Below, piece after piece: positions 24,171-35,996 of a stretch of DNA of 64,000 nt. The first letter of the stretch is position 1. Each line of letters opens with the position of its first letter. The notes beneath the pieces were generated by a model. The model was not told where the DNA came from. It did not search any database and was given only the letters and a program-made list of their open reading frames with translations. Source of the DNA: Calycina herbarum (taxonomy: Eukaryota; Ascomycota; Leotiomycetes; Helotiales; Pezizellaceae); assembly GCA_001414485.1 (NCBI GenBank), contig LLEY01000015.1, positions 372,001-436,000 on the forward strand, given 5' to 3'. A program made the position numbers and the translations under genes.

Positions 24171-25369
24171 ATTGGGAGGTGTGCTGTTTGTAAGTTGGCG
24201 GGGCGTTGCTGCTCTCGAATTATCCTGATTATTTTGACTGCTTGGAAAGATTTTGAGGAGAAAGATTGGGCGAGGGCACATCGGTTATGTGCATTCTCTG
24301 GCGTCCATTTATTTTGAGCTAATGGATCCTTTGGTGATATATATGATGCCTAAATTCAAACGGTTTATTAGCGACATTAGTCAGTTTTCCTGATCGCGTC
24401 GACCCCCCACAAAAACCAGGGCGGCGTGCGTCTGCTAGCTACTGAGCTAGTTTTGACATGGTCTTAAAGAAAATGATAAACTGACGGGAAACTTAATTGA
24501 CTCGTCTCAAATTTAATACGCGTCTGAAAAACCCATGAGAACCCTTGAGATCAGAATAGGCACCAAGGAACCAAATCGCAAAGAGCACTGTGTTGATGTG
24601 ACGAAATATCTCCGAAAAACGGGAACTAGCCTTCTAGCTTAAAATAGTCTGTACACCAGCTTGGAGTCATAATGAAATTCCATCCGGAAAATTTATCTGG
24701 TACATTCTTAAAAAAAAATGTATCGAAACTCTAGCAGGCAACCTAGCCAACTGCATTCAAACATCGTGAATTGAAATATTGGTAGGTAAGTCCGAGAGAA
24801 GGTTGTCAGAACAACCAGAATAAACAGAGCTACTCTTCAGCCAACGCTAGACGTAAAGTCAGACCTGTAGTGGCCGCCACAAACATCAACCAAAAATGAT
24901 GTGCTAGAAGCTTTGGAATGATGGAATCAAAAGATAAGACTTGGAAGGAGCTCGAGATAATTAAGACTCGCTATGCCAAATTATCCCGAGTCACCTCTTA
25001 AAATCAACTTTTTCCCCCCAGAACTTCTGGGTGAATGTTATTTAATGGGCATTGTACGCCGAAAGAAGAGAAAATTGCGTTCCCGATATTCGAACCACAC
25101 AATAACCAGCTCTTGTTTCTCTCCACAAAATGTTTTGGCGTTCGGCCCCCACGACTCACCAAAGCACCAAGTAGAAACAACAATGTCTTTCGCAGCTTTC
25201 CAAAAATCCACTTGGAGAACCTCTAGATTTTGAAGTTGCTACAAACACATGGTCTTTGCAATTGAACCGGAGACTTGAAAAGCAGAAGGAAACATTAAAC
25301 CCAGCTCAGCCAGCAAGCAAGAGACAACCCAAAGAAACAATGCAACGCTACTCATACAGTTACTAGGAG
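24171..25369. other. Intergenic; no supported gene
   Basis: This is the divergent upstream region of the secreted-protein gene and the downstream membrane-protein gene. A frame at 24973-25233 opens with ATG but shows no recognisable domain and has no clear splice link to the downstream frame. A GC-richer patch at 24396-24440 superficially resembles a tRNA and was rejected. Confidence 0.4.
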
Positions 25370-26035
25370 TTGCGATATCTCTCCTCAGAATCACAAACTC
25401 TCTGTTTCACCAATGTTACAAATAATATACTCAACGCCGGAACATGCTCAGAAGTCGCACTGTGTATTCTCGATAATTCCACAGAGTACGCAAAGCTAGG
25501 ATTTGCTTCCGGAACAACCCTTTTGACACTCATCCCAACAGCAGTCTCACTTATTCCCACCCAGGGACCCGGCGTGGAGAAAGCCGTAAGAATAGGTTGG
25601 ATATTTGCTTTCCTGGCCGCTTTCAGTGGATATATCACGGCTGGTGAAAGGAGTAAGAGGTTGGCAGAAGAGGTCCGACAGAAGAAGCTGGTTATCGCGT
25701 TTCCTTCCGAGGGGAGGGTTTTGGTCCATGGTTATGCACGCTGGGTCCTGTACGGGTTGGTGGCGATTGGGATGGGGATGTTGATATATCTTTCAACGAC
25801 GTTGGGCCTGGAAACGCTGGTGACGTGGGCTTGCAATCACGAGCTTCTCCATGTAGGATGGCAATTTGCGCGGATGTTTCCGTACGTTTTCGAGTACGTG
25901 ATGCTGTATTTGCTGAGGTTATGGATACGTCGAAGTCCGGATGCAATGCGAACATGGAATGACTCGGATATCTCGACGGCGTGGCTGTTGGCAGAGACTA
26001 TATGGGGATTATCTCTCGCGTTAGTGAGGGGTTAG
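25370..26035 (+). CDS. Uncharacterised multi-pass membrane protein, start codon not found
   Basis: An open frame of about 220 residues begins after a TAG at 25364-25366 and has no ATG until about residue 135, so the first exon or start is missing from my model. Distinctive N-terminal residues are LCFTNVTNNILNAGTCSEVALCILDNSTEYAKLGFASGTT, and similar TCSEV..ILDN..EY.KL.FASG segments are familiar from uncharacterised fungal membrane proteins. Predicted helices are TLLTLIPTAVSLI, IGWIFAFLAAFSGYI, VLYGLVAIGMGMLIYL, YVMLYLLRLWI and a C-terminal LLAETIWGLSLALV. The stop at 26033-26035 is clean. No function can be assigned. The 5' end may be decayed or spliced from an exon I could not pick out. Confidence 0.55.
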   Translation: MRYLSSESQTLCFTNVTNNILNAGTCSEVALCILDNSTEYAKLGFASGTTLLTLIPTAVSLIPTQGPGVEKAVRIGWIFAFLAAFSGYITAGERSKRLAEEVRQKKLVIAFPSEGRVLVHGYARWVLYGLVAIGMGMLIYLSTTLGLETLVTWACNHELLHVGWQFARMFPYVFEYVMLYLLRLWIRRSPDAMRTWNDSDISTAWLLAETIWGLSLALVRG

Positions 26036-26478
26036 TGGTTTTATATGGGACAAGTCTGCTGGGTTCCACGAATTTGATCGGTGGAGGGACAGTGATATGG
26101 GAATATCTTTTGTTTTTCCACTACTATTCTGCTCCATGCAGATGGTTTTGAGAGCTGGCGCATTGAGGAATGGGAAGAGCGATGACAAGAGCCTGGAGAT
26201 GTTAGTTCAATTCTGATCAAGTAGGATAGACCATTTAGGCCTTCTGTCCTGACTCTTCTGGGATAATAAAGGCAACATGAATCTAATCGTTCCAGCCTTG
26301 TAGAATAACTAAGTGATTTTTTGAGTCTTGGTCGAATAATTGATGGTTTTAGGAGAGTCCCGTGACTTACATCCAATCGGCGAAAAGAAACACCGAGTCC
26401 GAACGATACCGATAGCCTCAGTGAGCCTCCAGCAACTTCTGCGACGCCCGCTTCTCACTGAACTCGACAGCCCCAACA

Positions 26479-28434
26479 ATGCCACCATATAAAGATGATC
26501 AGCTATGGACAATTGTCCCAGGCAGTTACACGACCCAGGTTCAGATTAAGCTCCCAGAGAGTCTGGCGCCCGCAGAACATACACTTCAGACGCGTATGTT
26601 CCTTGCGCCAGATGGAAAGACCTATGAACCATACAAAGTGAAGGAAAATGAAGCGGGCGAGCTGGTTGAGTACCCGGAGGATGGCGAGGGTGCTATTCGG
26701 CCTTTGAAGGGTATGCCTAGTTTATGCGCAAAGATACAATCTCTAAATTGAAACGATTGAAAGCTAACAACGAATGGCGCAGGTGGAAAGATTGTCAACA
26801 TGAACGCCTTCCTCGCGTTCCTCGAACATATTCACAACAAGTTCAACCCCAACCTCACATCTGCGCTTATTATTGTCGCACAACCCGAATGGAAGGCACC
26901 AGAACTAGAGGAAATCACTCGTTTCGCGTTCGTAACATTGAAAGTCCCCGCCTTCATGCTCATCGATAGCGCGTTGGCAGCGGCGTGGGGTTACGGACTT
27001 ACACATGGGGTGGTTATTGATGTGGGGTATCAAAAGATTGATATATCGACAATTACAGACAGCATGGTCAATACTCGTGATGCGCTGCCGTTATGGGGAG
27101 GGCAACATATGACGGAAATCCTCCATTCATTATTGAAGGGCAAGCATGAGCCGGAATTTACAACGGAAATGGCAGAGGAGCTCAAAAGGAGTCATCTTTG
27201 TGAAGTTCTACTACCGGGCACACCGCTCCCAAGCGCCGATGACCCGGGACAGACAGTGTCTGGCCCCAGTGTTACCGTTACTGAGCCTGTAGAGGCTGAT
27301 CCCGTTGACGACGAGCTTGCAAATGCCGAGAAAGAGGACGGTGTGCTTGATGTTGCTAGTATCGTGGCGAGTGGGAAAACAGCAGAGTTCTTGGCTAAAA
27401 AAAAGGAGAAGGAGAACGCGGCGGCCGCGCGCAAAGCTACGAAGGCAGCCGAGGCTCTAGCTGCCAAACCTCAAAAAGTACTTCCAAACTCGAAACAATT
27501 TTGGGCAACTTGGTCTTTTAACGCACCTAAATCCAAGGAGGAGATGGAAAAGGAAAAGGCAGCAGAACTCGCTTCAGCTCCCCAAGAACCGGCCCCTGTC
27601 AAGGAGGGTGAACAATTAGCGGAAGGCGTTTCTAGTTTGGCGGTTGACCCTGCCACTGCCCAGCAAAAGAGTACTCTCAAGAAAGACAGCAAAAAGAAAG
27701 CATGGGAGGAGGCCAACCCAGGTCTCAGCCGCCACGATTACAAGATTGGTGTTGAGCGCTTTATGATTGTCGATCCTTGGTTTCTTCACCTCATCGCTGA
27801 TACAGTATACTCTACCGTGCAGGGTGTTGAACCAGCATCATTGAGACAACTTGTGTGGGACAACATGATCATTTGTGGAGGGGGCGCAAAGATCAGAGGT
27901 TTCAAGGAAGCCCTTCATCGAATTCTTCTGAACAAGTATCTCATTTCCCCTAGCTCCGCCACAATGTTCATGAGCGAGCTCCCATCAAACATCGCCACGC
28001 CTAGTGGTACTGGATCCATGACCCCAAGCAGCTCCTTTAATCAACCCTCACATCCTACAGTCAACCCATCCAACTCCCTCCTCATTGCTGCAACCACCGC
28101 ATCAAACGCCGCACTCAACCCAGGTCTGAGTCAAAATGGAATGAACGGTGCCAACACTCATTCTTCACACTCTCAAACCCCAACGGCGATTAAGTTTGCC
28201 ACTCCACCAACGTATTTCCCAGAATGGAAAGAGTACTACGATGTTGACTTTTTGGGCTCCTGTATAGCGGCAAAGACCATATTTGGGGCACCCGTGGATC
28301 AAGTCAAAGGCTACTACGTCACTAGATCTGATTTCAATCGGGATGGTCCCAAATCTATTCACGATATGTAAGTCCGCGTGTTATCCATCTACATTGATTC
28401 TTCCTAACCTTATTTTTGCAGTGGTCTTGTATAA
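26479..28434 (+). CDS. arp9: Actin-related protein Arp9, SWI/SNF and RSC subunit
   Basis: This is a nuclear actin-fold protein that pairs with another Arp on the HSA helix of the remodeller ATPase. Exons are 26479-26710, 26783-28367 and 28422-28434, with introns of 72 and 54 bp, giving 609 residues. Intron 1 restores LKGGKIVNMNAFLAFLEHI and the last intron gives the true terminus HDIGLV-stop instead of HDM-stop. Family features are the IVPGS opening, KIVNMNAF, PAFMLIDSALAAAWGYGLTHGVVIDVGYQKIDIS and GGQHMTEIL. Later come LRQLVWDNMIICGGGAKIRGFKEAL and, at the end, YYDVDFLGSCIAAKTIF. The middle carries a long acidic and Lys/Ala-rich insertion (about residues 190-320) and a Ser/Thr/Asn-rich stretch near 490-560, as in filamentous-fungal orthologues. 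The actin ATP-binding loops are degenerate, as usual for Arp9. Confidence 0.9.
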
Positions 28435-30284
28435 TTACAAAATAAAAGTTCTTGCGATGGCGTTTCCGGAGTTTCGAGTTGGGAGAGAGGATGAATTCTG
28501 TACCATAACCAGGAATACCCAAACGGGCTGCAAGCGAGCGAGCATTAGACCGTCGAAAAGTGGATGGCCCAGATATTTGTTTTTTGGTGTGGTCATGATT
28601 TGAAGTATCATATGAAATGAAAAGTTACACATCACCCCCCTTTCATATGTTGTGCTTTGTGTGTAGAAGTCGGATTTGGTATGGGAGTAGGCGAGAATAA
28701 TCTTGTTTATTCGCATATGAAATCTTGAAAGTGAAAGTAAAAGGAATCATATTCTTCGAGTACCTGTGCTATTTGTAATCCCTATGCGATCCTGAAAAGT
28801 GCGTATTCGATAGACACGAGAGGAATTCATACTTGGACTTTGAGATACTACAAGGTCCTTGGATAAACCATCCCTCTTTTTTCCGATTGCGGCAAACGTA
28901 ACTTTTTTGGAAAAGTCGCGGACGGCAGGAGCGGGCAGTTTGTGTCAAGCCCATAAGCTTTCTTGGGGCCCCGGCTCTCACATCGCCTCGTCTTCTCCTT
29001 GAAGAAAAGTTCAGATTTAGTTGAATGCAAAACCAGAAGTCTTGATTCTTTCTACTCGACTCTTGGGTTTTACTTCTAGAGTTGTTATACCTAGAGCAGA
29101 CGAGCGCTAGGCCAGAGCTTATCATACACTTTAATAAATTTGGAATAAATATAACTCTTATATAACCATTTTGACAGCTTTGGTATGGTCAGCGGAAAAG
29201 CTTCGTGAGAAGAAAATACACTGCCACGGAGGAGATTTTGAGGGTAACACAGAGAGAGGCTAGTTTATGGCATTTCTTTGCTCCCATTGATTCAGAAGTG
29301 AAACTTCGTCAGTTCGTTGAGGAAGTAGCATCCTCGTCAATGAGCGTTCTAGCTTTTATTGTAGACTGCCTATTCTAGGTGTTGGAATTTGCCGGGGCTT
29401 TTGTTTCTGTGAAGCTCACATACACTTGAACCATAGGTAGCAGTGGGCATGTTGAATATGTGAAATGCAACCCATTGTTCCTCTTTCAGACTTTGTTCTC
29501 CAGAATCTTCTGTTATGTATGAGCTTGCAGCAGAGCATAATGGAACAGAGTTATTTTTGTCGTTGTTTGTTTTGGTTCCAACTCAAACAGTCCCAGACAG
29601 TCTGCAAAATAAAGTGTTAGGAGCGCCAAGGCTGAGCGGACGCTTCTAGGTTGGCAATGAAGCTTCTCCCTCCATCGTTCCTTCCCCTTTGAGGAAGAAA
29701 GTAAACATCACGTGGAAAGTCATCGTTTTCACCTTCACGCTCTTCAAAGCTCATCCAGTTCCAAAAACAGTTCAGAACTTCTCTCATTTTGGATTGCCAA
29801 TGTGGATAGTGGTGATTACCAAACTGAGTACTTTCAAAGGTCGGATTCACCAGCAATCGGGGCAAGAATGGAAGGCCTAAAGTTCGGAGCACCCCTGTCC
29901 CTGGATGTTAAATGTTAAAAGGCCCATCCTCCGATGATCATCTCAAGATTTCTCAGATTTCTCTCAACTATATGCGACAGCAGACAGCAGATATACGGAC
30001 CATCTCAAGTTGTTCCTGAATTGAGCCAACTATCAAAGTAAGTAGCTCCTCCTTCTCATACCCTCCGCGCATTGCCCTTTAACCACACCCCTGCTGGACT
30101 AGAACACTAACAAACCTGGTCTTGTCAATCTGAAGATAGACATCGCTGCTTTTAGGGTCTTGCCCTTGTAGGCGAAAGGCACGAGTATAACTTCGCAATC
30201 TTCTTCCCAAGTCACGATTGTTCTTCCATCCCTAGTCTGCGGTCCTTCATCCACCTCACGAATACCAACATCACGACATCAACC
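28435..30284. other. Intergenic, no gene supported
   Basis: The interval holds the Arp9 3' flank and the upstream region of the next gene. Short frames here (for example 29689-29918) have no coding character. 30160-30284 is pyrimidine-rich with an ACC-ATG context at the downstream start, as expected for a fungal 5' UTR. Confidence 0.5.
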
Positions 30285-31599
30285 ATGAGATCCACCAGAT
30301 CCAAAACTGGCATGCTGCCAGCCAAGGTCATTCCCTTCGGCGCACCAATCCTTGAAGGCGAGGTTGTCGACGCGGCAATTGAAAAGATTGAGGAAGCTGG
30401 CGACGGTGCCGCCGAGGAAGCAGAGATCGAGGATCAGATCGAGGACGTGGTCGACACTGGAATGCAAGCCGGGGATGTTATTACTACTTTCAATTCCAAA
30501 CAACCCATTGAAGATGGCGCCTACATCATCCGATCTCTAGGCAAAGGAAAGTTCGAGCTTGTCAATGTTCAGCATGTCCGCAGAGAAGTCCTAGGAAGTG
30601 TTGAATTCGGTACTATTCTCAAGAGTAACCCGGAACGATTCGCTCTCGTCGAGACCGTCAAAGGCGACCTGGAGAGCATCAAGGGAAATATTGTACAGGC
30701 TATGGACAGTGCAAGTGAGTATTGTTGCACCCTCGCATAACTTGATTGTGTATTGACTCATGACATAGATAACAACATCTTCCGTTTCCTAAACCTTTCT
30801 CTCGAATTGCGATACATGATCTACGACCTGACTGTCAAGTCATCACGCGTTCTGCGCTATTCAGCAGATGCCAACACATCGGGATTCTCCTTTAGAGGGG
30901 TCAACAAGCAGATTCGTGATGAGACTGCGCCCTTCTTCTGGTCTAACAATTTCATGTTTATCGAAGAGCCGAGAGGTCTGAAGATGGAAGGCACATTCGA
31001 CTTGGCATATGCCCACATTACAGAGGTCACCTTCGATTGGTGGGCCATGGCTCGCAAGGATAAAAGAACCGTCGAAGCGATTGCTAAATGTACAAACCTC
31101 AAGGTCTTGAATCTCGCCGTGACCAAATACGCTATCAATCCCGTCATTCATGATTGGCGCCCTAAATTGGTATGGACGGGTACCCCAGAGGATCGTTTGC
31201 TTGATCGAATCCCAAAGTTCAACAAATCAAAAGCAATTGATGCCCTCTGCCGTCTCCGTGGACTCACAAAGGTCAATGTCATGAAATGCAAAGGTACCTG
31301 TGGCCCACAGCCTGGTCAGGTTACCCAAGAGGAGCTCGATGAATTGGAGGATTTCTTGAATGAAAAGATGACGCAGCCTGTAATTCCACAGGTAGTCGTA
31401 AGTCGCCCCCACCCCTTATTCTACATCGTAGCCCCCTCCTAACGCATATCAGTCATCCCGCCAAGCGTCCAATACCCGCAAGACAAATGGAAAGCGCAAG
31501 AGCAAGGGATATCGTGATGCGGACGAGGACGATTCCGATTACGAGACAGGTGCTAAGCGTCGTCGTGCTAAGACCAAGCGTCGTATCTCATGGTATTGA
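30285..31599 (+). CDS. 2EXR/F-box-like protein with basic C-terminal tail
   Basis: Exons are 30285-30714, 30769-31397 and 31453-31599 (introns 54 and 55 bp), giving 401 residues. The central part begins FRFLNLSLELRYMIYDL (about 148-164), the L.LELR..IYDL helix typical of fungal 2EXR/F-box-like proteins, followed by a residue pattern usual for that group (SFRGVNKQIRDETAPFFWSNN, then FI). The N-terminal 140 residues hold an acidic helix (EEAEIEDQIEDVVD). Exon 3 is lysine/arginine-rich with GAKRRRAKTKRR near the end, a likely nuclear localisation signal. A role as a substrate receptor or chromatin-associated factor would be guesswork. The frame is intact and all junctions preserve phase. Confidence 0.8.
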
Positions 31600-33307
31600 C
31601 TTGATACACTGAAATAGGGCGAGGATATGGCTATTGATGGTGATGAATTACGAGAAATTACGGTGATGGTTATATTACATGGATGATTCTGCTTGCTTCT
31701 TTTCTCTTTTCTCTTTTCTTCACCTCGGCCAATTTCCAGATTTGCTTTTGTTGCAGGTTCTGTTAGATACTTTGTGGTTTGGCTGGGGGAAAGCGATACC
31801 TTTTTCTCTTACATCCTGAGAGGACTTTCAGCGAGATTGTTCCAGATGAGCCAGAGGGAACAACTTACATTGTATAATACCAAATTCAATGTTTCTACAT
31901 ACACCCTTTCACTTTGCTTTGGGTGATGGATCTTTGTATGATAGGTAATAGGAAATTGCAATATCTTGTACTAGAAACTCTTGACTTGACGGAGGTGCTG
32001 ATTTTGTACAACAAACTTATGAGACACCAAGAATGGATTTCTTCTCTTCGCATCCAAGTATCTAAGAAAGAGAGGGTTTTCCTTTTATTCACAGGCCACT
32101 TTACATGTACTCAATGTGGATTTATCTGGGCGAAAAGGGTATTTTAGGCTTTCAGGTACCCCGCCATTGAACTTTATCTACTTTGCGACCAAGCGTTATC
32201 TTTACTTCATTGTATTTCTGAAAGGGTTTCGTACAAAATCATTCCTCAGGTTTTTTTCCTGAGGAGCTTTACTTTCTCGGGTCTTTGAACTTTTGTCTTG
32301 TATCTTCTAAATAGATAGTCGCTATTGAATTACATTGTGCTAAATTATCTTGAAGGATTGGACAGGAATTCGAGGAGAGAATATTGTTGTTTGGGTGTTT
32401 TGTATTGGGTAACTTGGTTGTCCTGGACTTGCTTGGAGACTTTTGCTATGTAAATTTTGGTTGTACCTATGAGATTCAAGAAGTCTTGCATTTATGATAT
32501 CTTAGCAACTGAAGGTCTAGAGATGGGTTCATCAACTCCGGCATTCGGTTTTTAGTCTCTGAATAGGCTATCCTTTTGACGGTATTTGGTTGCTGGGAGG
32601 GTTCTTGTGGTACTGGAGAACTGTGGTGTATTCAAAAGTTTCTTGTTTTTTATGAAGTTCATACAAAAGGCGTCCATACCCTTTGACTTCCCATTTCGCG
32701 AATGGTTTAGGAAAAATGCAACGTTGAGATACTAATTGTTCAAGGTTACTTTGTACAGTGAATAATATTGTGAGTGGTTTAGAATAGTTGGTGTTTCTCC
32801 GAAATCATCTAGTATGATACGGCCACGAATGGCTACATACACTGGTGTTGCTTATTACATGACTACACATGGTTCTCTCCGAACACCATCCATACTCAAT
32901 AAAATTCCAAATGAAGCAACAGTCAATTAATTCCTCGATTTGAGAAGAGTGAAAGGAATTCAAACCCAAATGATCCTCGGCTCAACCACGTACTCGACCC
33001 TAGTAATATCAAGCCTTCGGCGATGAATGAATTTGCGGCCGACTAGAAGTGTCTGCACGCCTCTCGTTGCCATGAGTAAGTCACGATAGATATGCCTCTA
33101 TATAATACTTCATGATTCTATAAAGATTGCGACGATGATTTCCAAGTATTGATGTTAATGCCACGAGTAGAACTCCCTTAATTGAGGAATATAAATACAA
33201 GGATAATTCGCTTAATTAAGTCTTATCAACTATTCTGCAATTACAACTTCACAATTCAGTCAACTTACAATCACCTGCTTGAATCACAACCCACAACCCT
33301 TATCAAG
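31600..33307. other. Intergenic, no gene supported
   Basis: There are only short frames without coding character. The left part is the 3' flank of the preceding gene. No repeat or RNA gene was recognised. Confidence 0.45.
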
Positions 33308-33676
33308 ATGGCTTACAAAAGCCCCAAAGACCCCAAGCCAAAAGTCACCAAGTTCGGCGACGAAGACGTGATGGTTCTTCTCGGCGAGGCGACATCAAGG
33401 AAGGCCTCGCAATCCTCGAAGATCAGGCGGAAGAAAAAGGCTGGGACCCCTTGCGAGTCATTTCTCAAATCTCGGCGGAGGATGGTGTTCCTGGAGCGAA
33501 AAGTATTGAAACTGAGTAAGTTACTGAGATCTGTTTGACTGGAGCTTTGAAATAGGAATGATAATCTTTATGCTGAGTTACAAGATAACGATCCTTGGGA
33601 TCCCGAAAATAAGGAGATGGCGGATGTGATAGAGGAGATTACAGCGAAGACGTCGAAAACGGAAGGATGGGGTTGA
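33308..33676 (+). CDS. Small acidic hypothetical protein with an apparent frame break
   Basis: It starts MAYKSPKDPKPKVTKFGDED at 33308. The protein-like sequence then continues in another frame (RRGDIKEGLAILEDQAEEKG, then WDPLRVISQISAEDG) to a 40-bp intron at 33516-33555 (GTAAGT..AATAG). It ends in exon 2 with NDNLYAELQDNDPWDPENKE and TEGWG-stop at 33676. The intron phase fits only the second frame. Going from first to second frame needs one base restored around 33370-33400. If joined it would be about 110 residues, acidic, with no known domain. It could be a decayed gene, a sequence error, or a gene whose true first exon I have missed. The unspliced 33308-33538 frame is less likely. Confidence 0.45.
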
Positions 33677-34772
33677 GGAATAGACGGGATGACCCGATGG
33701 GGTTCTGGATATTGACGTGAACGTTCATGTTCGCTTCTAGATTTCTGGTTTTAGATAGTAATGTTGTCTCTATTTCTAAATCTAGAAGCAAATAGAAGCA
33801 CGCGCGATTGTTTGGTCTTAAGGTTGCAGGTGACGTGAGGGGTCATTTTTTGACCTGGAAGATATACTTCCTTATAAGTACATAATTCCAAGAACACCTC
33901 AAAAGTTTCGGAGTTATGCTACTTTAAGAGTTGATATTTCATACTCCTAGTATAACCTATGGGCCTCCTTACTCTGTTAACTTTGCTATGCTAGATTTAC
34001 CTGTATAAATTTGTTTTTCTGAGGTTGGACAGAGAGTGGTAGGCGCGGCTATGGCCCATCAAGTATGAGGATTTACTGGCAGCAGAAGGGTTTACGTAAG
34101 TCAGCTTCGAAGAAACACTGCAACTTGCCATTTTTGAATATCTCATGAACCTAACTTGAAGATAGCGACTAGACTTTACTTTGGTTTGTTCAAACCAGGG
34201 AGAACAATTATAATTATGGTTTGTGAAGGATTAGGAGAATGTGAAGATTGCTTTCTTGATTCTCCGAAATGTCCTAAGAAAGTGTGAAGAATCGTGCAAA
34301 AGTAGTCGCATGATGGACTAGAAGGGTGTCGGCGAGTAATGACCAGGCATCTGACCATACTTCTTAGCAATTGGGGAACAGGAATTTCTAGATATTACCA
34401 CGAAAGGACCGTTTGCTAGTTCTTAAACAAACTTGTAGTTTGTGTGCTCTAAAGCCCTGGTGACATGAAATGGACTTAAGTGCACACTGAAAAATAACAC
34501 GGCTTTTGTTTGAGAATAGTCACTTGTCAGGGGCTACTTCGATCATCTGGGCAAACCTGCTGACGCGGAATGCTATATGCATCATTTGCCCTTCTCATTT
34601 TCCCGTTTGTTCAAGGCATCAATAGAATTGTGGCAAACAATGCATTAGTGTATATAAGGTTGGTGCTCTTACCCATGCTTCCAGAAATTTGAAAGTTCAG
34701 ATTAGGTTTTCAAACTGCCATCCCCCATTCAGTTCACCCAATTCAGATACCGTTGACAGAATCACCAGCAAG
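33677..34772. other. Intergenic with a 12-bp inverted repeat
   Basis: No gene is supported. GCTTCTAGATTT at 33733-33744 recurs inverted at 33778-33789 with a 33-bp loop, enough for a hairpin just downstream of the small gene. The remainder is upstream flank of the next gene. Confidence 0.5.
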
Positions 34773-35996
34773 ATGGCTTCTCCAAATACGCTTCCCCAAA
34801 CCCCTCTCGTTCTTCGCCCTGCCTCATCTGATCCAGTTGACGAGATGACAGGCACGATGGCGTCTGACAAAATCCCCAAGCCGCTCGTCCCCCAAAATAT
34901 TGATCCGAATGATGGCAAGCAAGTTCTTGAAGGGTCTATCATTGACCAAATCACTGATGGCACGTTGAGCGAAGGAATAATTTCTAAATTCCTTCCAGTG
35001 CAAGTCAATACAAACAGTACCTCGTTCATGGAGCAGGTACTCATGAAAGCCATCCCCATAAAGATTGCTCGCATATCAAACCTGGCATTGGATATCAAGA
35101 TCAAGCACGGGCCCAGCGGAACGCACCTTGGGAAGAAGGAAAATGTGGGATTTATGGAAGCTATTCATTTGCCAAAACTCGTGGACCTCATAAATGCCTT
35201 TCCACTCCACGAAGAAGATCTCCCCATTCACCACATCTCATTGGAGTTCAAGAATCCTGAGCGGTATGACAAATTAAATCCAATCGCCACCCGTGCTCTA
35301 GTCAATGGAGTCAAAGGTCTCCGGGATGTGAGAGCAGAAAACCCTAATTATCCATCGATGCCACCCAAGTTCGATATCAATGTTACTGGATTGAGTAGCT
35401 CAGATGAGCTCAATGTGCGAGGTTCCATAATCCATGAAGAATTCAGCAAAGACCTGGGTAAAGCCCAAGCGGAGGAATTGAAGAAAACTGCGCTCACGTT
35501 GGTGGGAGAAGGGCGCTACAACGAGGCTCTTGGTTGTTTTGCGGCCGCTACTTTTGTCTTTGGGATCCAAGACGGCCGAGATCCTCAACCCTTGTTGTTC
35601 GAAGTATACAAGGCATCTGACGACATCTATTCGAAACTCGACCACTTGAGCCTGGGTCTTGGAACACTCGAATTGGCACTACAAGAAGCACGAGCCTTGG
35701 GTTACACCAGAACTTGGACCGTTGAGTATATTCGGCTATGGGAGAACAAAAAGGACATTATCATGAATTTCGGAATTAAGGGCGACCGCAAAAAACTCAT
35801 ATCGGAACTTGCAGCTGAAGTCAACGAACCCCCAGAGATCCCGGAGCTTAAAGAGATGAAACAAGAAATCGAGGAAAAAACTCTCGATTGGAAGCCCAAA
35901 GGATTCTCGCGTGGGAATAAGTTGATGCAAGCCCCCGGGGATTCTCCAATTGTTATTCCAGATGACGAGGATGATGAGAGGGCAGGTACACAATAG
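34773..35996 (+). CDS. Uncharacterised 407-residue protein with C-terminal SUMO-interaction-like motif
   Basis: This is a single exon. I chose ATG 34773 (MASPNTLPQTPL) because the frame upstream has no ATG. The centre has a helix pair TALTLVGEGRYNEALGCFAAATFVFG that looks like one tetratricopeptide-type unit, then a charged helical region (WENKKDIIMNFGIKGDRKKLI, then ELAAEV). The end has DSPIVIPDDEDDE, a hydrophobic I-V-I core followed by acids, the usual form of a SUMO-interacting motif. No signal peptide or membrane segment is seen. I do not recognise the family. Confidence 0.75.
   Translation: MASPNTLPQTPLVLRPASSDPVDEMTGTMASDKIPKPLVPQNIDPNDGKQVLEGSIIDQITDGTLSEGIISKFLPVQVNTNSTSFMEQVLMKAIPIKIARISNLALDIKIKHGPSGTHLGKKENVGFMEAIHLPKLVDLINAFPLHEEDLPIHHISLEFKNPERYDKLNPIATRALVNGVKGLRDVRAENPNYPSMPPKFDINVTGLSSSDELNVRGSIIHEEFSKDLGKAQAEELKKTALTLVGEGRYNEALGCFAAATFVFGIQDGRDPQPLLFEVYKASDDIYSKLDHLSLGLGTLELALQEARALGYTRTWTVEYIRLWENKKDIIMNFGIKGDRKKLISELAAEVNEPPEIPELKEMKQEIEEKTLDWKPKGFSRGNKLMQAPGDSPIVIPDDEDDERAGTQ

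Noticed and set aside
24396..24440. tRNA-like stretch (minus strand has TAGCTCAGTAGC followed by a GGTCGA)
   Set aside because: The T-arm does not fit GGTTCRANNCC, the acceptor arms do not pair, and the D-arm is simply a CTAGCTCAGTAGCTAG near-palindrome.
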